A stretch of 54,500 bases of DNA, taken from the NCBI GenBank assembly GCA_947470515.1, contig CANITF010000019.1, positions 1 to 54,500 of the forward strand. Direction: 5' to 3'. A model generated the notes under the pieces. The model did no database searches. It had not been told where the DNA came from and worked only from the letters and a program-made list of their open reading frames with translations. The position numbers and the translations under genes are program-made. Shown here in pieces: positions 34,537 to 42,454 of this stretch (its first letter is position 1; every line of letters begins with the position of its first letter). The stretch is from Flavobacteriales bacterium (GTDB lineage: Bacteria; Bacteroidota; Bacteroidia; Flavobacteriales_D; Crocinitomicaceae).

Positions 34537-35664
34537 ATGATCGGTAGTAAAAATCAATTTTCATCCTTGTATGTAGGAATTCTTTTCTCTTTTGTTTTGA
34601 TCAATTCATCTTATGCACAATATTCAGACACGATAAGATTGAATGATATTCGAATTCTTGCATCACACAATAGTTATAAGAAAAAACCTGACCCCAAAGT
34701 TCTCAGTTTTCTTAATCATTTTAAAAAACGATTGGGCGATGATTTGGACCCAAAGCGACTAGATTACGGGCATCTACCGTTAAGCGAACAATTCGACGAT
34801 TATGGGATTCGAGGAATTGAATTAGATGTCTATTATGATCCAAAAGGAGGTAAATTCTCAAAACGAAAATTGAACTTTTTAATTTGTGGCTTAAAACAAA
34901 AGGTGAACGATTCCGTTATGCACCAACCAGGTTTTAAAATGCTACACATTGCTGATATTGATTATGAAACCAATTATTTGACATTCAAATCTGCATTAGA
35001 AGAAATTTATCAATGGAGCAGTAATAATCCTCAACATATTCCATTGTACATAACCATAGAACCAAAAGGAGAATCAGCAGGTGATTATTCTGGATTCCTG
35101 CGTTTATTAGGTTTTAAGAGAGCAATTAAGTATGATTCGATTGCTTATCGAGCGCTTGATAATGAGATTTTAGATGTTTTTAAAAACACATCAATTCTTT
35201 ATACACCTAAAGATTTAATTGCAGGACATAAAAGTATTTCTGAACGATTAAAAACGACCAGCTGGCCAACTTTGAATTCATGTCTCGGAAAGGTGATATT
35301 TATACTAGATGGAGATCAAAATGATATGTATCAAACGTCACTTGAAAATGGGGAAGAAAGACCGATGTTTACATTTAGCGAACCCGGAAAATTAACGGCT
35401 GCCTTTATTAAAAGGAATAATCCAATTGGTCAAGAAGAGGTAATCAATAACTTGACAAACGAATACATTGTGCGCACACGGAGTGATGTTGAGACAATGC
35501 AAGCCCGAACTGGAGATTATTCTATGTTTAATGCTGCCATGAATAGTAATGCACAGATTATTTCTACAGATTATTATCGTGAAGATCCAATAATTGGGTC
35601 ATTTAAAATAAGTTTAGATTCATTTAAAATACTTTCGAATCTTCCTTTTATTTTCCGGTTGTAA
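34537..35664 (+). CDS. Ca2+-dependent phosphoinositide-phospholipase C-like protein
   Basis: 375-aa exported protein (N-terminal hydrophobic segment LYVGILFSFVLINSSYAQ after a short polar start). TIM-barrel PI-PLC fold of the bacterial Ca2+-dependent class: RILASHNSYK with catalytic His44, GIELDVYYD (about 92-100, Glu/Asp calcium ligands), KMLHIADIDY with the second His near 136, YITIEPK (about 171-177) and FILDGDQ (about 251-257). It would cleave phosphodiester lipids outside the cytoplasm; the natural substrate is unknown since most bacteria lack phosphatidylinositol. Follows two outer-membrane barrels, probably one transcript. Confidence 0.8.
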   Translation: MIGSKNQFSSLYVGILFSFVLINSSYAQYSDTIRLNDIRILASHNSYKKKPDPKVLSFLNHFKKRLGDDLDPKRLDYGHLPLSEQFDDYGIRGIELDVYYDPKGGKFSKRKLNFLICGLKQKVNDSVMHQPGFKMLHIADIDYETNYLTFKSALEEIYQWSSNNPQHIPLYITIEPKGESAGDYSGFLRLLGFKRAIKYDSIAYRALDNEILDVFKNTSILYTPKDLIAGHKSISERLKTTSWPTLNSCLGKVIFILDGDQNDMYQTSLENGEERPMFTFSEPGKLTAAFIKRNNPIGQEEVINNLTNEYIVRTRSDVETMQARTGDYSMFNAAMNSNAQIISTDYYREDPIIGSFKISLDSFKILSNLPFIFRL

Positions 35665-35698
35665 CCAAATAAACAATAACAGAACTAGTTTTTTTTAC

Positions 35699-35800
35699 CA
35701 CATAGGAACATAGCACACATAGAAATACTGTTTAATAAATTTTGTTTTAAAGAACGAGAAAACACTTTGTGATTAACTATGTGACCTATGTTTCTATGTG
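35699..35800. repeat. Long imperfect hairpin between convergent genes
   Basis: A 24-bp arm at 35699-35722 (CACATAGGAACATAG...) pairs with 35777-35800 (CTATGTGACCTATG...) with three mismatches; the loop is 54 bp. T-runs flank both sides (35690-35696, 35805-35811). It lies between the convergent PLC-like and GT2 genes, so it may serve as a two-way terminator. A 14-bp piece recurs at 17549-17562. Confidence 0.8.
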
Positions 35801-35835
35801 TTTGATTTTTTTAAAGGAATAAAAATCTATGGGTT

Positions 35836-36555
35836 TTAACTCCTAAATTTATACTTCAAAATACAATAGATTACCCGCATTCCATCGCCTGAATTGATTT
35901 TCTTACCTTCTGATTTACTCCTGGCAATATAAGAAATAGGTACTTCTGCGATTGAAAGGTTTTTTATTTTGGAAAGCTTAAGCGTGACTTCTGGTTCAAA
36001 TCCAAACCGATTTTCTTTGAGTTGAATTGATTTTAAAATAGACGCAGGAATAAGTTTGTAACACGTCATCATGTCCGTAAGGCGAAATCCCGTAAATACA
36101 TTGGATAGCTTTGTCAAAAAACCATTTCCAAGAATGTGCCACACAAATGATGTGTTTTTATGTTCTTTTGTTAAAAAGCGAGAACCATATATCACATCGG
36201 TATTTTTAGTTGTTAATCCTTCGAGTAATTTATTAATGTCAGTTGGATCCAATTCCAAATCTGCATCTTGTATTACAATATAATCGCCTGTTGCCAATTG
36301 AATTCCCTTGTGAATGGCTGCTCCTTTGCCTTTATTAACGTTTTGATAAAATGCCAAAAGTGGTTGGCTCGGATTATCTGCAATAAATTGCTCTATTTCA
36401 TCCAGTGTATTATCCGTTGAACAATCATTGATTACAATAATTTCCTTTTCAATATCGTTTACCAATGCCAAATTTGCGACGTTTTCTAGTACATTATGAA
36501 TCGTTTTACCTTCGTTGTAGGCTGGAATGATGATTGAAAGTTTTGTAATCTGCAT
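35836..36555 (-). CDS. Glycosyltransferase family 2 (polyprenyl-phosphate sugar synthase-like)
   Basis: 239-aa GT-A fold enzyme. LSIIIPAYNEGKTIHNVLENV (nucleotide-binding start), INDCSTDNT (about 42-50), GKGAAIHKGIQLATGDYIVIQDADLELDP with the DAD metal motif near 97, and YGSRF near 123. This pattern is that of dolichyl/undecaprenyl-phosphate mannose- or glucose-synthase-like enzymes; no C-terminal membrane segments are present, so it resembles the short DPM1 type. Divergent to a polytopic membrane protein that may use its product. Confidence 0.88.
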   Translation of the reverse strand: MQITKLSIIIPAYNEGKTIHNVLENVANLALVNDIEKEIIVINDCSTDNTLDEIEQFIADNPSQPLLAFYQNVNKGKGAAIHKGIQLATGDYIVIQDADLELDPTDINKLLEGLTTKNTDVIYGSRFLTKEHKNTSFVWHILGNGFLTKLSNVFTGFRLTDMMTCYKLIPASILKSIQLKENRFGFEPEVTLKLSKIKNLSIAEVPISYIARSKSEGKKINSGDGMRVIYCILKYKFRS

Positions 36556-36589
36556 TTATTATTTTATAAATCGGTAATTCAACTTGGGT

Positions 36590-36597
36590 CAAAGATA
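36590..36597 (-). promoter_or_regulatory. -7 box upstream of the GT2 gene
   Basis: Minus-strand TATCTTTG (36597 to 36590) matches TAnnTTTG, 34 nt before the GT2 ATG at 36555. No TTG at proper spacing. Confidence 0.4.
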
Positions 36598-36677
36598 AAG
36601 TTTAATTTTACGAGAGTTCTAAAAAATACAATTTCATCAAAAGGAGGTGTGTTTTAGACTTGTTTTTAAATAGTTGA

Positions 36678-38351
36678 ATGAAGAAGAATATATTTTGGTC
36701 GGTTGGTCTTGTAATTGTTTTGTGTGGAATCTTTTCTGCACATGAATTTGACAGTCGATACGGAAGGTCAATTAATGGTGATGGAAAAGCTTATTATGCT
36801 TATTTACCAGCAATTTTCATTTATCAAGATCCAACATTTTCATTTATAGATGAGGTTGAGTTGAAGTATTATCCAACAGATAAATCTCAATTCAAGGATT
36901 TTAGAAACAAGCAAAAAAATGGAAAATATGTCAATAAAACCTTTCCAGGGCTGAGTCTTTTATACGCTCCCTTCTTCTTTCTGTCAATGCTCGTTGCATG
37001 GGTTGGTGGATTTGCTGTTGATGGATATTCGGCACCTTTTCAATGGGGAATCGCGTTTTCGCATGTCGTCTACTATTTTATTGGATTACGGTTTTTATTG
37101 TCAGTATTTCGTCGTTTAAAAATTCGGGATTCAGTAAGTTATTTGGTTTTCATAGGATTGATTTTCGGAACGAATAGTTGGTATTATTTAGTTTACGATC
37201 ATTCAGTTAGTCACATTCATAATTTCTTTTTGGCGACAGTATTCATTTGGCTCTTGTTGAATTGGATTCAAACCAAACGCATGCAGTATATTGGTTGGAG
37301 TGGAATTGTCCTTAGTTTATTGATAATTACTCGGCCTACAAATGGACTAATGCTGTTGTTTTTGCCTCTATTGACGATGCTGTCCGGAAGGCAACTGAAG
37401 GATTTAATTGCGAAAGAATACCTTCAAGTCAAAAGATTGATACCTTATTTAATTATTGGACTAATCATTTTCTCGATTCCCTTTTTATTATGGAAATGGC
37501 AAAGTGATTTATGGTTGGTTTATTCTTATAACGAAGAGGGATTTAATTTTAAAAACCCACATTTTTTTGAGTTTTTATTCTCTTACCAAAAAGGGTGGTT
37601 TGTTTGGAATCCGTTACTTTTTCTGTGTATTATTGCAAGTGGATTCTATTTTGTAAAAAAATCATTCGGACAATTTATAAGTTTCTTTCTTCCATTAACG
37701 TTGGTCGTATATGTCTTGTCTTCTTGGTGGTGTTGGACATACGGCGCTGGCTTTGGACAACGACCAATGATTGATTTCTTGCCATTTATAGCGATTGGTG
37801 TTGCTTTGTTTTTGAATGAATTTAAAAGAATCAATTTTACTTATTTTGTTGTTTTGCCATTTTGTGTCTTATCATTGATTCAGAGTTATCAAATTACCAA
37901 TAGCATTTTAAATGGAGGAACTACGATAAAAGAGCAGTATTGGAGTCATTTTTTACAATTAAAAAGAGATGCTCCAAGCGTGATTGTTTCGCCAAATTGG
38001 AAATTAGTTGATCAAAAAGTATTGAATTCAGTTCAAAAAATAGATAAAAGTCATCCTTTTTCTCAGTCAATCAAAACGCGTGAATTAAAATCGGTCAACA
38101 TTGTAGTTTTATCCATAGAAATAAATTCTTATACGCGTAAACCAGATCTGCGTTTGGTATTAAGTAATCAAGATGGAACGTTGTATAAGGATGTTTATAT
38201 AACTGAATTTATCTCAACTTCAGCAACTCAAATGGAGTTTAAGATAGAAATACCAGATTTAAAAGATCAAATTCTAACATACTACGTTTGGAATGGTGAT
38301 TCTTCAACCGAAGCAGAAATCACTAAAATGGAAATGACCTGTTATAAATAA
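36678..38351 (+). CDS. Polytopic membrane protein, possible GT-C glycosyltransferase
   Basis: 557 aa with about ten hydrophobic segments (residues 5-20, 90-115, 120-145, 155-175, 180-200, 210-240, 255-275, 315-330, 335-355, 380-405) and a C-terminal extracytoplasmic domain (about 430-557) that looks beta-rich. The first loop contains RSINGDGKAYYAYLPA, an acidic-aromatic motif resembling the conserved Asp loop of GT-C enzymes using polyprenyl-phosphate sugars. I do not recognise a named family. The divergent GT2 gene would suit a donor-making partner (inference). Confidence 0.6.
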   Translation: MKKNIFWSVGLVIVLCGIFSAHEFDSRYGRSINGDGKAYYAYLPAIFIYQDPTFSFIDEVELKYYPTDKSQFKDFRNKQKNGKYVNKTFPGLSLLYAPFFFLSMLVAWVGGFAVDGYSAPFQWGIAFSHVVYYFIGLRFLLSVFRRLKIRDSVSYLVFIGLIFGTNSWYYLVYDHSVSHIHNFFLATVFIWLLLNWIQTKRMQYIGWSGIVLSLLIITRPTNGLMLLFLPLLTMLSGRQLKDLIAKEYLQVKRLIPYLIIGLIIFSIPFLLWKWQSDLWLVYSYNEEGFNFKNPHFFEFLFSYQKGWFVWNPLLFLCIIASGFYFVKKSFGQFISFFLPLTLVVYVLSSWWCWTYGAGFGQRPMIDFLPFIAIGVALFLNEFKRINFTYFVVLPFCVLSLIQSYQITNSILNGGTTIKEQYWSHFLQLKRDAPSVIVSPNWKLVDQKVLNSVQKIDKSHPFSQSIKTRELKSVNIVVLSIEINSYTRKPDLRLVLSNQDGTLYKDVYITEFISTSATQMEFKIEIPDLKDQILTYYVWNGDSSTEAEITKMEMTCYK

Positions 38352-38352
38352 T

Positions 38353-38748
38353 TTAAAACTTCCAATTAAATACTCTCCAAGATATCAATCCTGCCAAACA
38401 CACACTGCTAATATCTGCTATTTTAAACCAAAGAGGATGTGGAATCATTGCTAAATTCGAAATTGTAGCCATCAACATCACTAAGAATACAAGTAAAAAT
38501 GGTATCGCAGATTTGTTTTGAATTTTTTTAGCAACAAATATACCAGCAAACAATGAAATTCCATGTCCAACAATAAGTGTGATTAAGGCAGGCAAAGGAA
38601 TACTATCTATTAATGCTTTTAGTTCATTGTAGTTTTTTGGATTGATTTTAATTTTTACAGGAAATAAATTCATACCAATCATTTCAATAATATAAATCAG
38701 CACAAAACACGTGATAATCCCAATTATCGCAGCTGAAATTGTTCTCAT
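38353..38748 (-). CDS. Small four-helix membrane protein of unknown function
   Basis: 131 aa with four hydrophobic segments (about 5-27, 52-73, 82-100, 105-127) and a short polar loop after the first (FPVKIKINPKNYNELKALI). No motif recognised. It lies 4 bp after the stop of the M14 peptidase gene (same strand), so probably co-transcribed, and 1 bp from the convergent membrane-protein gene. Confidence 0.7.
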   Translation of the reverse strand: MRTISAAIIGIITCFVLIYIIEMIGMNLFPVKIKINPKNYNELKALIDSIPLPALITLIVGHGISLFAGIFVAKKIQNKSAIPFLLVFLVMLMATISNLAMIPHPLWFKIADISSVCLAGLISWRVFNWKF

Positions 38749-38752
38749 AGTT

Positions 38753-41242
38753 CTAGTTGTTGGTTAAAAATAGAGCATTTACAAAAAACAATTTACCATT
38801 TTCCCAAAAACCTCTGAACAATGGATTATCAATCATATAGATTAAGCTACCATTTCCTATGTTTTCTTGACCAAAGATCAAAGATTTAGGTTGATTCTTC
38901 ATTGCTTCACTTCCCGCAAATCCAGCAATTACTTCTGGTTTTTCATCCAAATAGACAACATTGCCTCCATCTTCTAGCCATTCAAACGCACTTGGAGACA
39001 ATTTGAGCGTATAATAAGTATCACCATATCCAAATGCCAAAGGATTTGTTTGCTCCACTTTACATTTCATGATTGCTCCAGTAATGGTATTTTTAATTTC
39101 CTCACGTTCCTGTTCGTTGTATTTGATGTGGGCATGTTCGTGTCTTTCTGGACCTTCAATAGCATCTTCCATATCCTCATCTTGATCACCTTCCTCTTCT
39201 GGAGATTTAGATTTCAAGGAATAACCATTCTCAGTTGTGAAATGGTTAACCGCTTCGCCAATTGCAATCACCTTTCCGCCATTTGAAATCCAATTTTTCA
39301 TTTCTTTATGCGTTTCAGGCGATGATAATGAACTGTACCATCCTTCTGGAACAATTAACACGTTGAATTTATCCAAGGCTTTAAAACTGAAATCATTGAT
39401 GTCAACTACTGTCAGCGGATAATGCAGCTGTTCTTCAAAGAAATGCCAAACTTCACCAACATTCAAAGAAGAAGTTTCTGCACCACTTAACAGCATTATT
39501 TTTTGATTTGGAATGAGTTTCACACTTGATGAACCAAAATCATTTCCTGAATCCACCATTCCAGTCATGGCAGCGGTTAATTGAACGTTCATACTTTTTG
39601 CAAGCTCTATCACTTCTTTTGAAAAAGTAGCAGAATCATTGTCACCTTTGGCAATAATCAAAGTTCCTCGGTCATAAGATTTACCCGCTATAACAAATGG
39701 ATTTTCAGCATATCTTACACGAATTCCTTTTTGGAGTAATTCTGTCATGAATTGCGCATCTTTCATACTGTTCCAATCACACAAATAGGCATATGCTCCT
39801 GAGGGTATATTGTTTTTAATTGGTATAACTTTTTGCGCAAAAGCAGGTATCAATTTCTCAGATGCAATTGCTTCTAATCCATAAGCATATGGTAATGACC
39901 AAGCAGTAATGTCATAGGTCAATGAATCTATTAATTTCGTTCTTGGTTCGAATAAAACGTTGACCAAGGTTCCTTTGATCTGATTTGTACTTACAACCAA
40001 ATGATTTTCAGTAGCTATCATGTTTCCTGAACTACAAGTTGAATAATTGAATCCTTTAACATTCATTCCGCCACCAATAGAATAGGCGATATTGTGTCCA
40101 TCCAATAATTTTTTTAATGCTAGAATTCTATCTGGATTTCCGCCAACTACAAAGCTTTTGTATTTATAATTTTTATTGTTCGCGAAATTTTGGAATTCTG
40201 TGATTAATTTTTGAGATTGAAGATGAGCATATTCCACAGTTGATAATCCTGCTGCATGGTGGTGTTGAATTCGGTCGACTAACGTCAACGTATCTCCATT
40301 TCGATTGATAACGCCTAAACCTGCACTAGAACTTCCACCTTGTTCGTATGTCATACCAATTGCCCCACAAAAAGTAGGGTAGGTGTCACCATAACTTGGA
40401 TACAGTAAATCAAAAAATTCTTTTGTAAAGTAAAACCACCCGTTTTGGTCAAAATTCTTCGCAATATTTTTTCCTACGCCATTTTGAAATTCCCGTTGCC
40501 ATTTTGTAATCACTTCATGGTACGGTTCAGCAGCTGGTGCAAAATAATATGGTGAATTGATACTTTGCTCGTGAAAATCAGCGTGAACGTGGGGCAACCA
40601 TTGATTATACAGTGCAATTCGTTCTTGGGATTCTTTTTGTGTAAGCCACGCCCAATCTCTGTTTAAGTCAAAAAGATAATGGTTTGGTCGTCCCCCTGGC
40701 CATGGTTCGCTATGCTCTGCACTCATTTGGTTCACATTCATTTCTTTGTTTTGGTATTGATTGTACCAGTTGACATAGCGATCTCTTCCATCCGGATTGA
40801 TACACGGATCTAAAATCACAACTGTATTCTTCAACCATTCTTGCTTTTGGGTAATCAATTCATAGGCTGTTAGCATAGCTGCTTCAGTACCCGAACTTTC
40901 ATTTCCGTGAACGTTGTAACTCAGCCAAACAAGTGTGATTTTTTCATCCTTGTTCAAATTACCATGATTGGCTTTAATTTGCTCTAAATTTTTTAAGTTT
41001 TCTTCCGTAGAAATATAGGCTACAAGCAATTCTCTATGCTCATTTGTTGTCCCATATTGCTCCAAACGAACATTTTTTGGTGCATTTTTCTCCAATTGCT
41101 TGAAATAATCAACAACTTGATGGTGTCGAGAAAAATAGGTTCCAATCGGATAGCCAAGAAATTGATCTGGAGATTGTAAGGTTTGACTATTAATTGAAAA
41201 AACAACAAGTGTTAAGAGCGAAAGAAGAGAACGTTTCAGCAT
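38753..41242 (-). CDS. Secreted M14 family zinc carboxypeptidase
   Basis: 829-aa exported metallopeptidase, signal peptide MLKRSLLSLLTLVVFSINSQ. Zinc ligands H112 and E115 (VHGNE), substrate contacts NPDGRDR (149-155) and LNRDW (193-197), third zinc ligand His in ADFHEQ (221-226), catalytic Glu in TYEQGG (about 307). The C-terminal half (about 400-829) includes a class I glutamine-amidotransferase-like fold (LIVPEGWYS, GGKVIAIGEA) and an acidic/His insert near 680-715. Presumably digests peptides outside the cell or in the periplasm. Confidence 0.9.
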   Translation of the reverse strand: MLKRSLLSLLTLVVFSINSQTLQSPDQFLGYPIGTYFSRHHQVVDYFKQLEKNAPKNVRLEQYGTTNEHRELLVAYISTEENLKNLEQIKANHGNLNKDEKITLVWLSYNVHGNESSGTEAAMLTAYELITQKQEWLKNTVVILDPCINPDGRDRYVNWYNQYQNKEMNVNQMSAEHSEPWPGGRPNHYLFDLNRDWAWLTQKESQERIALYNQWLPHVHADFHEQSINSPYYFAPAAEPYHEVITKWQREFQNGVGKNIAKNFDQNGWFYFTKEFFDLLYPSYGDTYPTFCGAIGMTYEQGGSSSAGLGVINRNGDTLTLVDRIQHHHAAGLSTVEYAHLQSQKLITEFQNFANNKNYKYKSFVVGGNPDRILALKKLLDGHNIAYSIGGGMNVKGFNYSTCSSGNMIATENHLVVSTNQIKGTLVNVLFEPRTKLIDSLTYDITAWSLPYAYGLEAIASEKLIPAFAQKVIPIKNNIPSGAYAYLCDWNSMKDAQFMTELLQKGIRVRYAENPFVIAGKSYDRGTLIIAKGDNDSATFSKEVIELAKSMNVQLTAAMTGMVDSGNDFGSSSVKLIPNQKIMLLSGAETSSLNVGEVWHFFEEQLHYPLTVVDINDFSFKALDKFNVLIVPEGWYSSLSSPETHKEMKNWISNGGKVIAIGEAVNHFTTENGYSLKSKSPEEEGDQDEDMEDAIEGPERHEHAHIKYNEQEREEIKNTITGAIMKCKVEQTNPLAFGYGDTYYTLKLSPSAFEWLEDGGNVVYLDEKPEVIAGFAGSEAMKNQPKSLIFGQENIGNGSLIYMIDNPLFRGFWENGKLFFVNALFLTNN

Positions 41243-41265
41243 TCAGTATAAATTTTTGATTCGAC

Positions 41266-41273
41266 CAAATTTA
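41266..41273 (-). promoter_or_regulatory. -7 box upstream of the M14 peptidase gene
   Basis: Minus-strand TAAATTTG (41273 to 41266) fits TAnnTTTG and lies 23 nt before the ATG at 41242. No -33 element seen. Confidence 0.4.
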
Positions 41274-41384
41274 ATGATTAGTTTGAAATAGGGGTCGGAA
41301 TGGTGAAAATGGTTTCGGTGAGGGGGGAATTTTGTTTTGGAAAGTCTCCAGCTGATAGCTCAGAAAATTACAATCATTACTAAA

Positions 41385-42221
41385 TTATTTCTCTAATGAT
41401 TTAGATCCATTTTCTGTCAATTCTTTAAAGTTTTTATTACTTACAATTTTCTTTCCTGATTTTTTTTCTAAATCTTTACGAGCTTTTCCTGCAACATTTC
41501 CTCCAGCCTTGGCTGCTTTGTGATTTTCGATTAACCCAATTGCATTTTTGTTTTTTGCAATCTCCGTTGTTGATGCTTCTCCTAGCATTGTGAAAATTAG
41601 TTCTAAATCGGTCATGTGATCTCGAAGGTTTTCAGATGCTTTAGTTAATCCTTTCAAGTTTTTATGTTCACTTGGAACAATTCCAAAAGTGGCTTTGCTT
41701 ATTTCTGCTGTCAATATGCTATACTCCTTTCCTTCTTTTACTCCACGATTTTTCCATTCGCTAGTAAGTTCATCGCGAACTAGAATGCCTCTAATTCGTT
41801 TTTCTATCCAAGAATCACTGTAACCTTTAGCTTTATAAGTTTCACGTATTCGAGCTTGAGCCAATTCTGGATTTTCTATTTCTGCAATTCGTTCTGCTCC
41901 GACTTGAGCCAACCATAGTTTGAATGGTTCGGCTTTAGGTGATGGAATGGATTGAATAAGCCGCAACAATTGCTCAGTATTTGCAACATCAGTCATCCGC
42001 ATCTTACCATCCGCTGCAACCATTTTCAAACCGTGACAATTCGTCACGGTTTCATTTCCTTCAGCTTTTAAACGTTGTTTTAATTTCCTCCAATATGCTA
42101 AAGCATCGATACTAAAAGTTAATATAAATACAACATCTGTAATGCTGAAATACCATTTTTCTTCTTGTTCGTTCCAAATTGAACGCACATTTTTTTCTTC
42201 AAATAATTTAATGTTACTCAT
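41385..42221 (-). CDS. BRO-N domain protein (phage antirepressor-like)
   Basis: 278-aa probable DNA-binding protein. The N-terminal ~115 residues are a Bro-N domain: IWNEQEEKWYFSITDVV, YWRKLKQRLKAEGNETV, CHGLKMVAADGKMRMTDV, IPSPKAEPFKLWLA. The C-terminal part (GVKEGKEYSILTAEIS, HKNLKGLT, TMLGEASTTEIAK) is the long extension shared by chromosomal BRO proteins of Bacteroidetes. Such genes come from phages and mobile elements and often travel alone. Full length, isolated, with 140-230-bp AT-rich gaps on both sides and no neighbouring phage genes. Confidence 0.88.
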   Translation of the reverse strand: MSNIKLFEEKNVRSIWNEQEEKWYFSITDVVFILTFSIDALAYWRKLKQRLKAEGNETVTNCHGLKMVAADGKMRMTDVANTEQLLRLIQSIPSPKAEPFKLWLAQVGAERIAEIENPELAQARIRETYKAKGYSDSWIEKRIRGILVRDELTSEWKNRGVKEGKEYSILTAEISKATFGIVPSEHKNLKGLTKASENLRDHMTDLELIFTMLGEASTTEIAKNKNAIGLIENHKAAKAGGNVAGKARKDLEKKSGKKIVSNKNFKELTENGSKSLEK

Positions 42222-42454
42222 TATTTTTTTAACTTTTTAATCTACTGTTTTTTGTTAATTTAATTAAGATAATCAAATTTTTTGAAAGGAGCACTTTTTA
42301 AAGATTGTGAAAGATAAGTATCAGTTCAAAACTTCGTCAAAGGAATAACCAGATTGGGTAGAGATGTTGAGAGGGGAGGAAAATGATTGTTGAAAACAAA
42401 AAGTTCAGAATAAGTCTATTTCATTTTAAGATCATGCGGTCGCAAAATGTGAAT
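42222..42454. other. Non-coding gap between ftsK and the BRO-N gene
   Basis: 233 bp with no ORF of note, no heptad repeat and no strong hairpin. It contains the upstream region of the BRO-N gene, but I see no TAnnTTTG box close to its start. Confidence 0.4.
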
